Below are positions 27,807 to 39,728 of a DNA stretch of 64,000 nt, one piece after another. Both the position numbers and the translations under genes were made by a program. Under the pieces are notes generated by a model. That model worked only from the letters and a program-made list of their open reading frames with translations, ran no database searches and had not been told where the DNA came from. Within the stretch, counting starts at the first letter, position 1. Each line of letters starts with the position of its first letter. Source of the DNA: Pseudomonas sp. RIT-PI-AD (GTDB lineage: Bacteria; Pseudomonadota; Gammaproteobacteria; Pseudomonadales; Pseudomonadaceae); NCBI RefSeq assembly GCF_025642785.1, contig NZ_JANZKU010000002.1:186001-250000 (forward strand). Direction: 5' to 3'.

Positions 27807-28970
27807 ATGAGCTATCCCTCCCTCAACTTCGCCCTCGGCGAAACCATCGACATGCTGCGCGAGCAGGTCCAGGCCTTCGTCGCCAGCGAACTGGCGCCGC
27901 GCGCCGCCGAGATCGACCGCGACAACCAGTTCCCCATGGACATGTGGAAGAAGTTCGGCGAGATGGGCCTGCTGGGCATCACCGTCGACGAGGAATACGG
28001 CGGCGCCGGCCTGGGCTACCTGGCCCACGTGGTGGCCATGGAGGAAATCAGCCGCGCCTCCGGCTCGGTGGCGCTGTCCTACGGCGCTCACTCCAACCTC
28101 TGCGTCAACCAGATCAAGCGCAACGGCAACGCCGACCAGAAGGCCCGCTACCTGCCCGGGCTGATCAGCGGCGAGCGCATCGGCGCCCTGGCCATGAGCG
28201 AACCGAACGCCGGCTCCGACGTGGTCTCGATGAAACTGCGCGCCGAAAAACGCGGCGACCGCTTCGTCCTCAATGGCAGCAAGACCTGGATCACCAACGG
28301 TCCGGACGCCCACACCTACGTGATCTACGCCAAGACCGAGCCTGAAAAGGCCGCCCACGGCATCAGCGCGTTCATCGTCGAGCGGGACTGGAAAGGGTTC
28401 AGCCGAGGCAACAAGTTCGACAAGCTCGGCATGCGCGGCTCGAACACCTGCGAGCTGTTCTTCGACGACGTGGAAGTGCCCGAGGAAAACCTGCTCAGCA
28501 ACCTGAACGGCGGCGTGCGGGTGCTGATGAGCGGCCTGGACTACGAGCGCGTGGTGTTGTCCGGCGGCCCGGTGGGCCTGATGCAGGCCTGCATGGACGT
28601 GGTGGTGCCCTACATCCACGACCGCAAGCAGTTCGGCCAAAGCATCGGCGAGTTCCAACTGGTGCAGGGCAAGGTCGCCGACATGTACACCCAGCTCGCC
28701 GCCAGCCGGGCCTACCTGTACGCCGTGGCCCAGGCCTGCGATCGCGCCGAGACCACCCGCAAGGACGCCGCCGGGGTGATCCTGTACACCGCCGAGCGCG
28801 CCACCCAGATGGCCCTCGATGCCATCCAGATCCTCGGCGGCAACGGCTACATCAACGAATTCCCCACCGGGCGCCTGCTGCGCGACGCCAAGCTCTACGA
28901 AATCGGCGCCGGCACCAGCGAAATCCGCCGCATGCTGATCGGCCGCGAACTGTTCAACGAAACCCGTTGA
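27807..28970 (+). CDS. liuA: Isovaleryl-CoA dehydrogenase
   Basis: LiuA oxidises isovaleryl-CoA to 3-methylcrotonyl-CoA. The 387-residue flavoprotein carries the acyl-CoA dehydrogenase motifs [17 protein letters not shown] and GSKTWITNG, and the isovaleryl-CoA-dehydrogenase-like catalytic glutamate in [15 protein letters not shown]. The C-terminal [20 protein letters not shown] is the usual family ending. The ATG at 27807 is preceded by an ACAGGTG ribosome binding site; the longer open frame overlaps liuR. It is the first structural gene of the operon. Confidence 0.96.
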   Translation: MSYPSLNFALGETIDMLREQVQAFVASELAPRAAEIDRDNQFPMDMWKKFGEMGLLGITVDEEYGGAGLGYLAHVVAMEEISRASGSVALSYGAHSNLCVNQIKRNGNADQKARYLPGLISGERIGALAMSEPNAGSDVVSMKLRAEKRGDRFVLNGSKTWITNGPDAHTYVIYAKTEPEKAAHGISAFIVERDWKGFSRGNKFDKLGMRGSNTCELFFDDVEVPEENLLSNLNGGVRVLMSGLDYERVVLSGGPVGLMQACMDVVVPYIHDRKQFGQSIGEFQLVQGKVADMYTQLAASRAYLYAVAQACDRAETTRKDAAGVILYTAERATQMALDAIQILGGNGYINEFPTGRLLRDAKLYEIGAGTSEIRRMLIGRELFNETR

Positions 28971-29004
28971 TTCGCGCGCCGGCATCCACCTGGAGGAATG
29001 CCCC

Positions 29005-29757
29005 ATGCAGAGTACCGAACGCTTCAGCAGCCGCGTCGGCGCCTATGACAAAGGCCGTCCGCGCTACCCGCAGGCCCTGGTCGAGCGGCTCTGCCGGGAC
29101 CTGCCGGATCGGGCGCGGGTCGCCGACATCGGCGCCGGCACCGGGCTGCTCAGCCTTCCCTTCGTCGAGCGCGGCCTGCAGGTGCGGGCGGTGGAACCCA
29201 ACGTGGCGATGCGCCAGGCGGCGGAAGCCAGCCTCGGCCAGCATGGCAACTTCGTCAGCCTGCCGGGTACCGCCGAAGCCACCGGGATCGAACCGGCCAG
29301 CATCGACCTGCTGATCGTCGGCCAGGCCTTTCACTGGTTCGACCGCGAGGCTGCGCGCCGCGAGTTCGCTCGCATCCTCAAGCCCGGGGCGCCGGTGGCA
29401 CTGATCTGGAACGACCGGCTCTCCGACAGCAGCGCCTTCATGCGCGGCTACGAGGAGCTGTTGCAGACCTTCGGCACCGACTATGCCCAGGTCGAGCACC
29501 GCAACCTGCGCCCGGCCCAGTTGTCGCGTTTCTTCGGCCCCGAGGGTTGCCGGCTGCTGGTGTTCGACAACACCCAGGAGCTGGACCACGAGGCGTTGGA
29601 AGCACGGCTGAGCTCCTCGTCCTATACGCCGGAACCCGGCCAGCCGGGGCATCGACCGATGCTGGAACGCTTGCGCCAGTTGTTCGACCTCTACCAACAC
29701 CAAGGCCGGGTGCGTTTCGACTACGACACCCTGCTCTATCTCGCGCCGCTGAGCTGA
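29005..29757 (+). CDS. SAM-dependent methyltransferase in the liu operon
   Basis: The 250-residue protein has the class I methyltransferase motif I as [15 protein letters not shown] near residue 35, and post-motif acidic VEPNVAMRQ. The next section reads [25 protein letters not shown], which is typical of the COG2226/UbiE-like methyltransferases of the type-11 family. It lies between liuA (34 bp upstream) and liuB (7 bp downstream), all in one direction, so it is cotranscribed. I do not recall a methyltransferase at this position in the P. aeruginosa PAO1 liu operon. Its substrate is not known; it may act on an intermediate, a cofactor or be unrelated. Confidence 0.88.
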   Translation: MQSTERFSSRVGAYDKGRPRYPQALVERLCRDLPDRARVADIGAGTGLLSLPFVERGLQVRAVEPNVAMRQAAEASLGQHGNFVSLPGTAEATGIEPASIDLLIVGQAFHWFDREAARREFARILKPGAPVALIWNDRLSDSSAFMRGYEELLQTFGTDYAQVEHRNLRPAQLSRFFGPEGCRLLVFDNTQELDHEALEARLSSSSYTPEPGQPGHRPMLERLRQLFDLYQHQGRVRFDYDTLLYLAPLS

Positions 29758-29764
29758 GACCGCC

Positions 29765-31372
<1,608 letters not shown>

Positions 31373-31375
31373 CGC

Positions 31376-31397
31376 GCGGGGCGCTGCGGCGCCCCGC
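31376..31397 (+). promoter_or_regulatory. Intercistronic hairpin between liuB and liuC
   Basis: GCGGGGCGC at 31376-31384 pairs with GCGCCCCGC at 31389-31397 around a 4-base loop. No T-run follows, so it is probably an mRNA-processing or stabilising element rather than a full terminator. Confidence 0.55.
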
Positions 31398-31435
31398 CCC
31401 CTACCGACACGCACCGCGTACCTGTGAAGAAGCCC

Positions 31436-32233
31436 ATGACAGCCTTCAACTCGATCGAACTGGATATCGACCCCCGCGGCATCGCCACCCTCTGGCTGAA
31501 CCGCCCGGACAAGAACAACGCCTTCGATGCCGGCATGATCCGCGAATTGATCCTCGCTCTGGATGCCGTGCAGTCCGACCGCAACCTGCGCTTCCTGGTG
31601 CTGCGTGGCCGCGGCCGGCACTTCTCCGCCGGCGCCGACCTGGCCTGGATGCAGCAATGCGCCGAGCTGGACTACACCACCAACCTGGACGATGCCCGCG
31701 AACTGGGCGAGCTGATGCACAACCTGTATCAGTTGAAGGTGCCGACCCTGGCGGTGGTCCAGGGCGCGGCCTTCGGCGGCGCCCTCGGCCTGATCGCCTG
31801 CTGCGACATGGCGATCGGCGCCCAGGACGCGCAGTTCTCCCTGTCGGAAGTGCGCATCGGCCTGGTCCCGGCGGTGATCAGCCCCTTCGTCGTCCAGGCC
31901 ATCGGCGAGCGCGCCGCGCGCCGCTACGCGCTGACCGCCGAACGCTTCGACGGTGTCTGCGCCCAGCGGCTCGGCCTGTTGGCGGAATGCTACCCCGCCG
32001 AGGCGCTGGACCCGGCGGTGCAGAGCTGGATCGACACCCTGTGGCTGAACAGCCCGCAGGCCATGCAGGCCTGCAAGGACCTGCTGCGCGAAGTCGGCAG
32101 CGGCGAACTCACCCCGGCGCTGCGCCGCTACACCGAAACCGCCATCGCGCGAATCCGCGTCAGCACCGAAGGCCAGGAAGGCCTGCGCGCCTTCCTCGGC
32201 AAACGCAAACCGGCCTGGCAGGACGCGTCCTGA
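31436..32233 (+). CDS. liuC: 3-methylglutaconyl-CoA hydratase
   Basis: LiuC hydrates 3-methylglutaconyl-CoA to HMG-CoA in the leucine pathway. The 265-residue crotonase-superfamily protein shows the oxyanion-hole residues in GRHFSAGADLAWMQ and AFGGALGLIACCDM, and RIGLVPAVISPFV. The start at 31436 (MTAFNSIELDIDP) matches the family better than the GTG at 31424. liuD follows 56 bp downstream. Confidence 0.94.
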   Translation: MTAFNSIELDIDPRGIATLWLNRPDKNNAFDAGMIRELILALDAVQSDRNLRFLVLRGRGRHFSAGADLAWMQQCAELDYTTNLDDARELGELMHNLYQLKVPTLAVVQGAAFGGALGLIACCDMAIGAQDAQFSLSEVRIGLVPAVISPFVVQAIGERAARRYALTAERFDGVCAQRLGLLAECYPAEALDPAVQSWIDTLWLNSPQAMQACKDLLREVGSGELTPALRRYTETAIARIRVSTEGQEGLRAFLGKRKPAWQDAS

Positions 32234-32289
32234 TGCCCGCCGCCATCGCCGCCTTTTCCCCGCAGCCAGGCCACACCGGAGCCGCTGAC

Positions 32290-34197
32290 ATGATCGATAC
32301 CCTTCTGGTCGCCAACCGAGGCGAAATCGCCTGCCGGGTGATGCGCACCGCCAAGGCCCTGGGCCTGACCACCGTCGCCGTGCACAGCGGCATCGACCGG
32401 GATGCGCGCCACGTGCGCGAAGCCGACATCGCCGTCGACCTGGGTGGCGCCAAGCCGGCGGACAGCTACCTGCTGATCGACAAGCTGATCGACGCCGCCC
32501 GCGCCAGCGGTGCCCAGGCGATCCACCCGGGCTATGGCTTCCTTTCGGAAAACGCGGCGTTCGCCCGCGCCATCGAAGCGGCCGGGCTGATCTTCCTCGG
32601 CCCGCCGGCCACGGCCATCGACGCCATGGGCAGCAAATCCGCGGCCAAGGCCTTGATGGAGGCCGCCGGGGTACCGCTGGTGCCGGGCTATCACGGCGAG
32701 GCCCAGGACCTGGAAACCTTCCGCGTCGCCGCGGCGAAGATCGGCTACCCGGTGCTGCTCAAAGCCGCCGCCGGCGGCGGCGGCAAGGGCATGAAGGTGG
32801 TGGAGAACGAAGCGGGCCTGGCCGAAGCACTGGAGTCGGCGCAGCGCGAGGCGCAGTCGTCCTTCGGCGACGCGCGCATGCTGGTGGAAAAATACGTGCT
32901 CAAGCCGCGCCACGTGGAAATCCAGGTGTTCGCCGACCGGCATGGCCATTGCCTGTACCTGAACGAGCGGGATTGTTCGATCCAGCGCCGCCATCAGAAA
33001 GTGGTCGAGGAAGCACCGGCTCCCGGGCTGTCCGCCGAACAGCGCCGCGCCATGGGCGAGGCGGCGGTGAAGGCGGCCCAGGCCATCGGCTACGTCGGCG
33101 CCGGCACCGTGGAATTTCTCCTGGACGAGCGCGGCGAGTTCTTCTTCATGGAGATGAACACCCGCCTCCAGGTGGAACACCCGGTCACCGAAGCCATCAC
33201 CGGGCTCGACCTGGTGGCCTGGCAGATTCGCGTGGCGCGCGGCGAGCCCCTGCCGCTCACCCAGGACCAGGTGCCCCTGCATGGCCACGCCATCGAGGTG
33301 CGCCTGTACGCCGAAGACCCGGAGAACGATTTCCTCCCGGCCACCGGCACCCTGCACCTGTATCGCGAAGCGGCCGCCGGCCCCGGGCGCCGGGTCGACA
33401 GCGGCGTCGCCGAGGGCGATAGCGTCTCGCCCTTCTACGACCCCATGCTCGGCAAGCTGATCGCCTGGGGCGAGAACCGCGAAGAAGCCCGCCAGCGCCT
33501 GTTGGCGATGCTCGGCGAGACCCGGGTCGGCGGCGTGCGCACCAACCTGGCGTTCCTGCGCCGGGTGCTCGCCCATCCGGCCTTCGCCACGGCGGAACTG
33601 GACACCGGTTTCATCGCCCGTCACCACGCCGCGCTGCTGCCGGCGCCGGCGGAACTCTCGGAGGCCTTCTGGCAGGTCGCGGCGCGAGCCTTCCTGGCCA
33701 GCGAAGCACAACGCCGGCGCGACGACGATCCCGAGTCGCCGTGGAGCGCGCAGCACGGCTGGCGCGCCGGCCTGCCCGCGGAGACCTCACTGACGCTGGT
33801 CTGCCGCGACCAGCGTCGACGCGTCCGGGTCGCTTCCGAGGAGGACCTGGGCGGGGCCGCACGGCGTATCGACGCCGAGCGGCGCGGCGACGTCCTGTAC
33901 TTGGACTGGCAAGGCGAGCTGCTGGCGGTGACCCACTTCGACCCGATCGCCGCGGCCGAGGCCAGCCATACCCAGCAGGGTGGCCTCAGTGCCCCGATGA
34001 ACGGCAGCATCGTGCGGGTCCTGGTGGAAGCCGGCCAAGCGGTGGAAGCCGGCACCGCGCTGGTGGTGCTCGAGGCCATGAAGATGGAGCACAGCATCCG
34101 CGCGCCCAGGGCCGGCGTGGTCAAGGCACTGTATTGCCGGGAGGGCGAGATGGTCGGCGAAGGCAGCGTGCTGGTGGAGCTGGAAGCCGATGCCTAG
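32290..34197 (+). CDS. liuD: 3-methylcrotonyl-CoA carboxylase, alpha (biotin) subunit
   Basis: LiuD carboxylates its own biotin and hands CO2 to LiuB. The 635-residue protein starts with the biotin carboxylase N-domain (LLVANRGEIACRVMR) and the ATP-grasp with LLKAAAGGGGKGMKVV. It ends with the biotinyl domain EAMKMEHSIRAP, in which Lys598 is biotinylated. The ATG at 32290 was chosen; an alternative ATG at 32233 would add 19 residues that share no family pattern. The middle region (about residues 450-560) has the linker domain seen in methylcrotonyl-CoA carboxylases. liuE follows 54 bp downstream. Confidence 0.96.
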   Translation: MIDTLLVANRGEIACRVMRTAKALGLTTVAVHSGIDRDARHVREADIAVDLGGAKPADSYLLIDKLIDAARASGAQAIHPGYGFLSENAAFARAIEAAGLIFLGPPATAIDAMGSKSAAKALMEAAGVPLVPGYHGEAQDLETFRVAAAKIGYPVLLKAAAGGGGKGMKVVENEAGLAEALESAQREAQSSFGDARMLVEKYVLKPRHVEIQVFADRHGHCLYLNERDCSIQRRHQKVVEEAPAPGLSAEQRRAMGEAAVKAAQAIGYVGAGTVEFLLDERGEFFFMEMNTRLQVEHPVTEAITGLDLVAWQIRVARGEPLPLTQDQVPLHGHAIEVRLYAEDPENDFLPATGTLHLYREAAAGPGRRVDSGVAEGDSVSPFYDPMLGKLIAWGENREEARQRLLAMLGETRVGGVRTNLAFLRRVLAHPAFATAELDTGFIARHHAALLPAPAELSEAFWQVAARAFLASEAQRRRDDDPESPWSAQHGWRAGLPAETSLTLVCRDQRRRVRVASEEDLGGAARRIDAERRGDVLYLDWQGELLAVTHFDPIAAAEASHTQQGGLSAPMNGSIVRVLVEAGQAVEAGTALVVLEAMKMEHSIRAPRAGVVKALYCREGEMVGEGSVLVELEADA

Positions 34198-34251
34198 CGG
34201 TTCCTCCTGTAATCTGCGCCCTTCGATGGCGAACCTTTTGGAGAAGCCCTT

Positions 34252-35157
34252 ATGAACATGCCCACACGGGTACGCCTGGTGGAGGTCGGCCCGCGGGACG
34301 GCCTGCAGAACGAAAAACAGCCCATCGGCGTCGAGGACAAGGTGCGTCTGGTGAACGACCTCGCCGAAGCCGGCCTGGGCTATATCGAAGTGGGCAGTTT
34401 CGTGTCGCCCAAATGGGTGCCGCAGATGGCCGGCAGCGCCGAGGTGTTCGCGCGTCTGCCGCGCCGCGACGGGGTCGTCTACGCCGCCCTCGCGCCCAAC
34501 CTCAAGGGGCTGGAGGCAGCGCTGGAGTCGGGCGTGGAGGAAGTGGCGGTGTTCGCCGCCGCCTCCGAGGCCTTTTCCCAGCGCAACATCAACTGCTCCA
34601 TCGCCGAGAGCCTGCAACGCTTCGGCCCGCTGATGGAACTCGCCGGAGCCCGCCGGGTGCGGGTGCGCGGCTATGTGTCCTGCGTGCTCGGTTGCCCCTA
34701 TGAGGGCGAGGTGGCGCCGCAACGGGTCGCCGAGGTGGCACGGGAGCTGTTCGCCATGGGCTGTTATGAGGTCTCCCTGGGCGACACCATCGGCACCGGC
34801 ACCGCCGGCGCGACCCGGCGCCTGTTCGAGACGGTCGGCCGGGACGTGCCGCGCGAGCGGCTCGCCGGGCACTTCCACGATACCTACGGCCAGGCCCTGG
34901 CCAACCTCTACGCCAGCCTGCTGGAAGGCGTCTCGGTGTTCGACGCCTCGGTGGCCGGCCTGGGCGGCTGCCCCTACGCCAAGGGCGCTACCGGCAACGT
35001 GGCGACCGAGGACGTGCTCTATCTGCTGAACGGTCTGGGCATCGAGACCGGCGTCGACCTCGACCGCCTGATCGCGGCCGGCCAGCGCATCTGCCAGGTG
35101 CTTGGCAAGGAGAACGGCTCGCGCGTGGCCCGCGCGCGGCTGGCCAGCACCGGTTGA
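34252..35157 (+). CDS. liuE: Hydroxymethylglutaryl-CoA lyase
   Basis: LiuE splits HMG-CoA to acetoacetate and acetyl-CoA, the last step of leucine breakdown. The 301-residue TIM-barrel enzyme has the substrate arginine in VGPRDGLQNE near residue 12, the metal-binding histidines in GHFHDTYGQALANL, and the catalytic cysteine loop GLGGCPYAKGATGNVATED. It completes the liu operon and is followed by a GC-rich hairpin and then the convergent atoE. The acetoacetate released can be taken up by the downstream ato/dhc genes (CoA transferase and thiolase). Confidence 0.96.
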   Translation: MNMPTRVRLVEVGPRDGLQNEKQPIGVEDKVRLVNDLAEAGLGYIEVGSFVSPKWVPQMAGSAEVFARLPRRDGVVYAALAPNLKGLEAALESGVEEVAVFAAASEAFSQRNINCSIAESLQRFGPLMELAGARRVRVRGYVSCVLGCPYEGEVAPQRVAEVARELFAMGCYEVSLGDTIGTGTAGATRRLFETVGRDVPRERLAGHFHDTYGQALANLYASLLEGVSVFDASVAGLGGCPYAKGATGNVATEDVLYLLNGLGIETGVDLDRLIAAGQRICQVLGKENGSRVARARLASTG

Positions 35158-35163
35158 ACGAGA

Positions 35164-35183
35164 GGCGGGGCCCGCGCCCCGCC
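35164..35183. terminator. GC-rich hairpin between liuE and atoE
   Basis: GGCGGGGC at 35164-35171 pairs with GCCCCGCC at 35176-35183. It lies between convergent genes and has no strong T-run on either side. Confidence 0.6.
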
Positions 35184-35188
35184 CTCCC

Positions 35189-36607
35189 TCAAGGCTGGAG
35201 CGGCGGGAGGTAACTCAAGGTATTGCCCAGCGCCCAGAGCAGGAACAGTACCAAGGGAAAGTGCACCAGCAACTGCACGAAGGAAAAGCCGATCAGGTCG
35301 CGGGCCTTGAGCCCCAGCACACCCAGCAGCGGCAGCATGTAGAACGGATTGATCAGGTTCGGCAACGCCTCGGCCGCGTTGTAGATCTGCACCGCCCAGC
35401 CCAGGTGGTACTGCAGGTCGTTGGCCACCTGCATCACGTAGGGCGCCTCGATGATCCACTTGCCCCCGCCCGAGGGGATGAAGAAACCCAGCACCGCCGA
35501 GTACACGCCCATCAACAGCGCATAGGTGTCGTGGGAGGCGATCTGCGCGAAGAAGGTCGAGAGGTGATGGGCCAGGGTCTGGCCGTCGCCGCCGGCCACC
35601 TTGGTCAGGATCGCCGCGATGGAGCCGTACAAGGGGAACTGGATCATCACGCCGGTGGTGGCCGGCACCGCCCGGGCCACCGCGTCGAGGAAGCTGCGCG
35701 GACGCCAGTGCAGCAGCGCGCCCGCCATCAGGAACAGCAGGTTGTAGGTGTTCAGCCCGGAGATCGCCTCGATGGCCGGCTTGCTGGCGAACTCCTCGAA
35801 CAGCCAGCCCGCGGCGAGGATCGCCAGCAGCACGATCAGCAGCGGGCTGTGCTCCAGCCATTCGCCCGGGCGCGTCGGCCGCGCGCTCGGCTCCACGCGG
35901 ACGCTCACCTCCACGCCGCAGGCATGGGCATCCCGCGCCGCGCTCGCGCCGGGCGCGGTGACATAGGCGACCACCAGGGACACCAGGATCAGCGCCAGCA
36001 ACATCGCGCCGGACTGCCAGAGGAAGATGGTCTGGGTGAAGGGAATCATCCCGGTGATCGCCAGGATCGACGGAGGCAGGCTGGCCGGGTTGGCCTGCAA
36101 CTGCGCGGCGGACGACGACAGGCCCAGCGCCCACACCGCGCCGAGTCCCAGGTAGGCCGCGGCGCCGGCGGCGCGATAGTCCATCTTCAGCGATTCGCGA
36201 CGGGCCAGGGCGCGCACCAGCAGCCCGCCGAACACCAGGCTCAAGCCCCAGTTGAGCAGCGACGCGAGCATCGACACCAGCGCTACCCAGCACACTGCGG
36301 AACGACCATTCCGCGGCACCCGCGCCAGCAGATCGATGAGGCGCGAGGCCGGCGCCGAGCTGGCGACGACATAGCCGCCGATCACCACGAAGGCCATCTG
36401 CAGGGTGAAGGGGATCAGGCTCCAGAACCCGTCGCCGAAAGCCTTGGCGGTTTCCCGCGCCGGCGAGCCAAAGGCCATCGCCGCCAGGGCGACGACCACG
36501 ACCGCCACGGCGGCGAAGACCCAGGAGTCGGGGAACCAGCGTTCCGCCCAATTCGAGCAACGCAACGCGAACCGCGCGAAGCGGCTCTCTTCGATCGGTG
36601 TAGCCAT
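35189..36607 (-). CDS. atoE: Short-chain fatty acid transporter, AtoE family
   Basis: The 472-residue inner-membrane protein has about 11-12 hydrophobic segments and the AtoE/TIGR00366 pattern, including WGLSLVFGGLLVRALARR and FFIPSGGGKWIIEAPYVM. In E. coli AtoE carries short-chain fatty acids or acetoacetate for the AtoDA/AtoB pathway. It begins 318 bp from the stop of atoB, so a separate promoter is likely. Its companion enzymes, dhcA/dhcB and atoB, are on the same strand, and liuE, which makes acetoacetate, converges on it. Confidence 0.9.
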   Translation of the reverse strand: MATPIEESRFARFALRCSNWAERWFPDSWVFAAVAVVVVALAAMAFGSPARETAKAFGDGFWSLIPFTLQMAFVVIGGYVVASSAPASRLIDLLARVPRNGRSAVCWVALVSMLASLLNWGLSLVFGGLLVRALARRESLKMDYRAAGAAAYLGLGAVWALGLSSSAAQLQANPASLPPSILAITGMIPFTQTIFLWQSGAMLLALILVSLVVAYVTAPGASAARDAHACGVEVSVRVEPSARPTRPGEWLEHSPLLIVLLAILAAGWLFEEFASKPAIEAISGLNTYNLLFLMAGALLHWRPRSFLDAVARAVPATTGVMIQFPLYGSIAAILTKVAGGDGQTLAHHLSTFFAQIASHDTYALLMGVYSAVLGFFIPSGGGKWIIEAPYVMQVANDLQYHLGWAVQIYNAAEALPNLINPFYMLPLLGVLGLKARDLIGFSFVQLLVHFPLVLFLLWALGNTLSYLPPLQP

Positions 36608-36925
36608 GGGATTACCTCATCTTGTTATTGTTCTTGTCGACACGCGGGCACCGGGCCGTGAGCTCTTCCGCCGCAGAGGGGGCGAAGGCGCTCCATCCGC
36701 CTTCCTCAGGTATAGCAAGCCGTTCGGTCGCCTGGGCCTAGCCAGACGCTGTTCGACAGGCCATCGAACCCGCCCCAGGTGGGACGGCGCGCGAGCCTCT
36801 GTCACCGATGCCGAGGGGGGCTTTACAAGACGATTACCGATGCGGCGGCAGCGGCGCCTTTGCGAACGGAGCCGGGCGCCATTTCGCGAAGGGACGCCGC
36901 AAGGCGTCCCTTCGGGGCCTGCGCC
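36608..36925. other. Intergenic stretch between atoE and atoB, no gene recognised
   Basis: The 318 bp hold no gene. It contains a perfect 8-bp stem, GGGACGCC at 36891-36898 with GGCGTCCC at 36903-36910, next to the atoB stop, which could end the dhcA-dhcB-atoB message. Its T-run is poor. Confidence 0.5.
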
Positions 36926-38107
36926 TCAGTCGCGACGCAGTGCGAGGGCCACGCCCTGCCCTCCGCCGATGCACAGGGTCGCCAGGCCCTTGTGGGCATC
37001 GCGGCGGATCATCTCGTGCAGCAGGGTCACCAGCACCCGGCAGCCGGATGCGCCGATGGGGTGGCCGAGGGCGATGGCGCCGCCATTGACGTTGACCTTG
37101 TCGGCGTCCCAATCCAGCTCCCGGCCCACCGCCAGCGCCTGGGCGGCGAAGGCTTCGTTGGCTTCGATCAGGTCCAACTGTTCCAGGGACCAGCCGGCTT
37201 TCTCCAGGCAACGACGAGTGGCGGATACCGGCGCTATCCCCATGATCGCCGGATCGACCGCCGCGCTGGCATAAGCCTGGATGCGGGCCAGCACCGGCAG
37301 GCCCAGGGCCTTGGCCTTGCCCTCGCTCATCAGCAACACCGCGGCGGCGCCGTCGTTGAGGCTGGAGGCGTTGCCGGCGGTGACGCTGCCGTCCTGCTTG
37401 AACGCCGCCTTGAGCTTGCCGAGGGCTTCCGCCGTGGTGCCGGCGCGCGGCTGTTCGTCGGTGGCGAAGTTCAGCGGCTCGCCCTTGCGCTGGGGGATCG
37501 ACACCGGGGTGATCTCGTCGGCGAACCGGCCAGCCTCGATGGCGGCCACGGCTTTCTGCTGCGAGGCCGCGGCGAAGGCGTCCTGGGCCTCGCGGCTCAC
37601 CGCGAAGCGCTCGGCCAGGTTCTCTGCGGTGATGCCCATGTGGTAGTCGTTGAAGGCGTCCCACAGGCCGTCGCTGATCATCGTATCGACCACCTGCCCA
37701 TGGCCCATGCGCAGGCCGGTGCGCGCCTTGGGCAGCACGTAGGGCGCCAGGCTCATGTTCTCCATGCCGCCGGCGACGACCACGTCGGCATCGCCGCAGC
37801 GGATCGCCTGGGTCGCCAGGTGCAAGGCCTTGAGCCCGGAGCCGCAGACCTTGTTGATGGTCATGGCCGGCACGCTTGGCGGCAGGCCGGCCTTCAGCGC
37901 GGCCTGGCGCGCCGGGTTCTGTCCCGAGCCGGCGGTGAGGACCTGGCCGAGGATCACTTCATCCACGGCGGCCGGGTCGAGGCCGGTCTTCTCCAGCAGC
38001 GCACGGATCACCGTGGCGCCCAGCTCGGGCGCAGGAATCTGCGCCAGGCTGCCCTGGAAACTGCCGATGGCGGTACGGGTGGCGGCAACGATTACCACAT
38101 CTTGCAT
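36926..38107 (-). CDS. atoB: Acetyl-CoA acetyltransferase (thiolase)
   Basis: AtoB cleaves acetoacetyl-CoA with CoA to two acetyl-CoA, or runs in reverse. The 393-residue enzyme has the acylated cysteine in [14 protein letters not shown] near residue 90, the [12 protein letters not shown] histidine motif near residue 350, and the C-terminal CIGGGQG catalytic cysteine motif. The ATG at 38107 is 50 bp from the dhcB stop, so it is in the same transcript. It completes the disposal of acetoacetate made by leucine breakdown and of the CoA-transferase products. Confidence 0.95.
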   Translation of the reverse strand: MQDVVIVAATRTAIGSFQGSLAQIPAPELGATVIRALLEKTGLDPAAVDEVILGQVLTAGSGQNPARQAALKAGLPPSVPAMTINKVCGSGLKALHLATQAIRCGDADVVVAGGMENMSLAPYVLPKARTGLRMGHGQVVDTMISDGLWDAFNDYHMGITAENLAERFAVSREAQDAFAAASQQKAVAAIEAGRFADEITPVSIPQRKGEPLNFATDEQPRAGTTAEALGKLKAAFKQDGSVTAGNASSLNDGAAAVLLMSEGKAKALGLPVLARIQAYASAAVDPAIMGIAPVSATRRCLEKAGWSLEQLDLIEANEAFAAQALAVGRELDWDADKVNVNGGAIALGHPIGASGCRVLVTLLHEMIRRDAHKGLATLCIGGGQGVALALRRD

Positions 38108-38156
38108 AACGGAACTCCTGAGGGGCGGCCCGCCAGGCGGGCCGCGACGATCGAAC

Positions 38157-38819
38157 CTATTCGGGGAAGCTCATTTCCACCACGTCGTCCGGCACGATCA
38201 GGCGGCCGGCGGTCTTGGCGACGATTTCCTCGACGCTCACGCCGGGCGCCCGCTCGCGGAGCACGAAGGCGCCGTCCTCGATTTCCAGGTAGGCGAGATC
38301 GGTGAGCACCCGGCGGATGCAACCGCGCCCGGTCAACGGCAGGGTGCATTGCGGCAGCAGCTTGGATTCGCCGTCCTTGGACGCGTGGGTCATGGTCACG
38401 ATGATGTTGTCGGCGCCGGCCACCAGGTCCATGGCGCCGCCCATGCCCTTGACCAGCTTGCCGGGGATCATCCAGGAAGCGATGTTACCTTCCACGTCCA
38501 CCTCGAAAGCCCCCAGCACGGTCAGGTCCACGTGACCGCCACGGATCATGGCGAAGGACTCGGCGGAGGAGAAAATCGCCGCCCCGGTGCGCGCGGTCAC
38601 GGTCTGCTTGCCAGCATTGATCATGTCGGCGTCCACCTCGGCCTCGCTGGGAAAGGCGCCCATACCCAGCAGCCCGTTTTCGGACTGCAGCATCACGTCG
38701 ATGCCCTCGGGCATGTAGTTGGCCACCAGCGTCGGGATGCCGATGCCCAGGTTCACGTAGTAGCCATCCTTCAACTCGCGGGCCACGCGCTGAGCCATTT
38801 GTTCGCGGGAAAGTGCCAT
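38157..38819 (-). CDS. dhcB: 3-oxoacid CoA-transferase subunit B (dehydrocarnitine/acetoacetate type)
   Basis: Subunit B carries the active-site glutamate, seen in [13 protein letters not shown], which forms the glutamyl-CoA thioester. The 220-residue product has the normal length of the beta subunit. The ATG at 38819 ([16 protein letters not shown]) was chosen over 38885, which would overlap the dhcA gene region. It lies between dhcA and atoB on the same strand. The pair is probably the dehydrocarnitine/acetoacetate CoA-transferase DhcAB of carnitine catabolism in P. aeruginosa, although succinyl-CoA:3-oxoacid transferases share the sequence. Confidence 0.92.
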   Translation of the reverse strand: MALSREQMAQRVARELKDGYYVNLGIGIPTLVANYMPEGIDVMLQSENGLLGMGAFPSEAEVDADMINAGKQTVTARTGAAIFSSAESFAMIRGGHVDLTVLGAFEVDVEGNIASWMIPGKLVKGMGGAMDLVAGADNIIVTMTHASKDGESKLLPQCTLPLTGRGCIRRVLTDLAYLEIEDGAFVLRERAPGVSVEEIVAKTAGRLIVPDDVVEMSFPE

Positions 38820-38903
38820 GGCACGAAACCTCTTATCGTTTAGCGGTTTTTGAGCGGCGGCGGCGCGCGACGAAAGCCGACGCACCGGACATGCCGCCAG
38901 GGA

Positions 38904-39602
38904 TCAGGCGCGCAGCGTGCGTTTCTCGATACGTTTCTCGAAGCTGCCCTGGATGATGCGATCGACGTAGATTCCCGGCGTGTGGATCTGGCTGGGCTCC
39001 AGCTCGCCGGGCTCGACGATTTCCTCCACTTCCACCACGGTGATCCTGCCGGCGGTGGCGACGATCGGGTTGAAGTTCTGCGCGGTGTGGCGATACACCA
39101 CGTTGCCGAAGTGATCGGCCTTCCAGCCCTTGACGATGGCGAAGTCGCCGGTGATGGCCTCTTCGAGGATGTAGTGGCGGCCGTTGAATTCGCGCGCCTC
39201 CTTGCCCTCGGCGACCGGGGTGCCATAGCCGGTGGCGGTGTAGAACGCCGGAATGCCGGCCCCGCCCGCGCGCATTTTCTCCGCCAGGGTGCCCTGGGGG
39301 GTGAGCTCCACTTCCAGCTCGCCACTGAGCAATTGCTGCTCGAACAGCGCGTTCTCGCCCACGTAGGACGCGACCATCTTGCGGATCTGCCGGTCTTCCA
39401 GCAGCACGCCCAGGCCGAAGCCATCGACGCCGCAGTTGTTCGAGACCACGGTCAGCCCGCGCACGCCGCGGCGGCGGATTTCGGCGATCAGGTTCTCCGG
39501 GATGCCGCACAGGCCGAAGCCTCCGGCCAGGATGGTCATGTCGTCGGTCAGGCCTGCCAGGGCTTCCTCGTAGCTGCCCACTCGCTTGTCGAGTCCACTC
39601 AT
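38904..39602 (-). CDS. dhcA: 3-oxoacid CoA-transferase subunit A (dehydrocarnitine/acetoacetate type)
   Basis: Subunit A provides the CoA-binding domain, with the [13 protein letters not shown] glycine-rich motif near residue 28 and [12 protein letters not shown]. The 232-residue product is full length. The ATG at 39602 has an AGAGG sequence about 10 bases upstream; the GTG at 39614 would place it too close to that site. It is divergent from dhcR. In P. aeruginosa this gene pair moves CoA to dehydrocarnitine, the intermediate of carnitine breakdown to glycine betaine, and it may act on acetoacetate as well. Confidence 0.92.
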   Translation of the reverse strand: MSGLDKRVGSYEEALAGLTDDMTILAGGFGLCGIPENLIAEIRRRGVRGLTVVSNNCGVDGFGLGVLLEDRQIRKMVASYVGENALFEQQLLSGELEVELTPQGTLAEKMRAGGAGIPAFYTATGYGTPVAEGKEAREFNGRHYILEEAITGDFAIVKGWKADHFGNVVYRHTAQNFNPIVATAGRITVVEVEEIVEPGELEPSQIHTPGIYVDRIIQGSFEKRIEKRTLRA

Positions 39603-39728
39603 GATGCTGTGCACCTCTTGTCGTTATCGGAACGGCAGCGCGCTGCCGGGACACCGCGTGGAGCTTCACCGCTGGGCACTGATTTGTTAAGTTTGTTTTT
39701 CCAATCGTTTGATCATAAGAACAAATCA

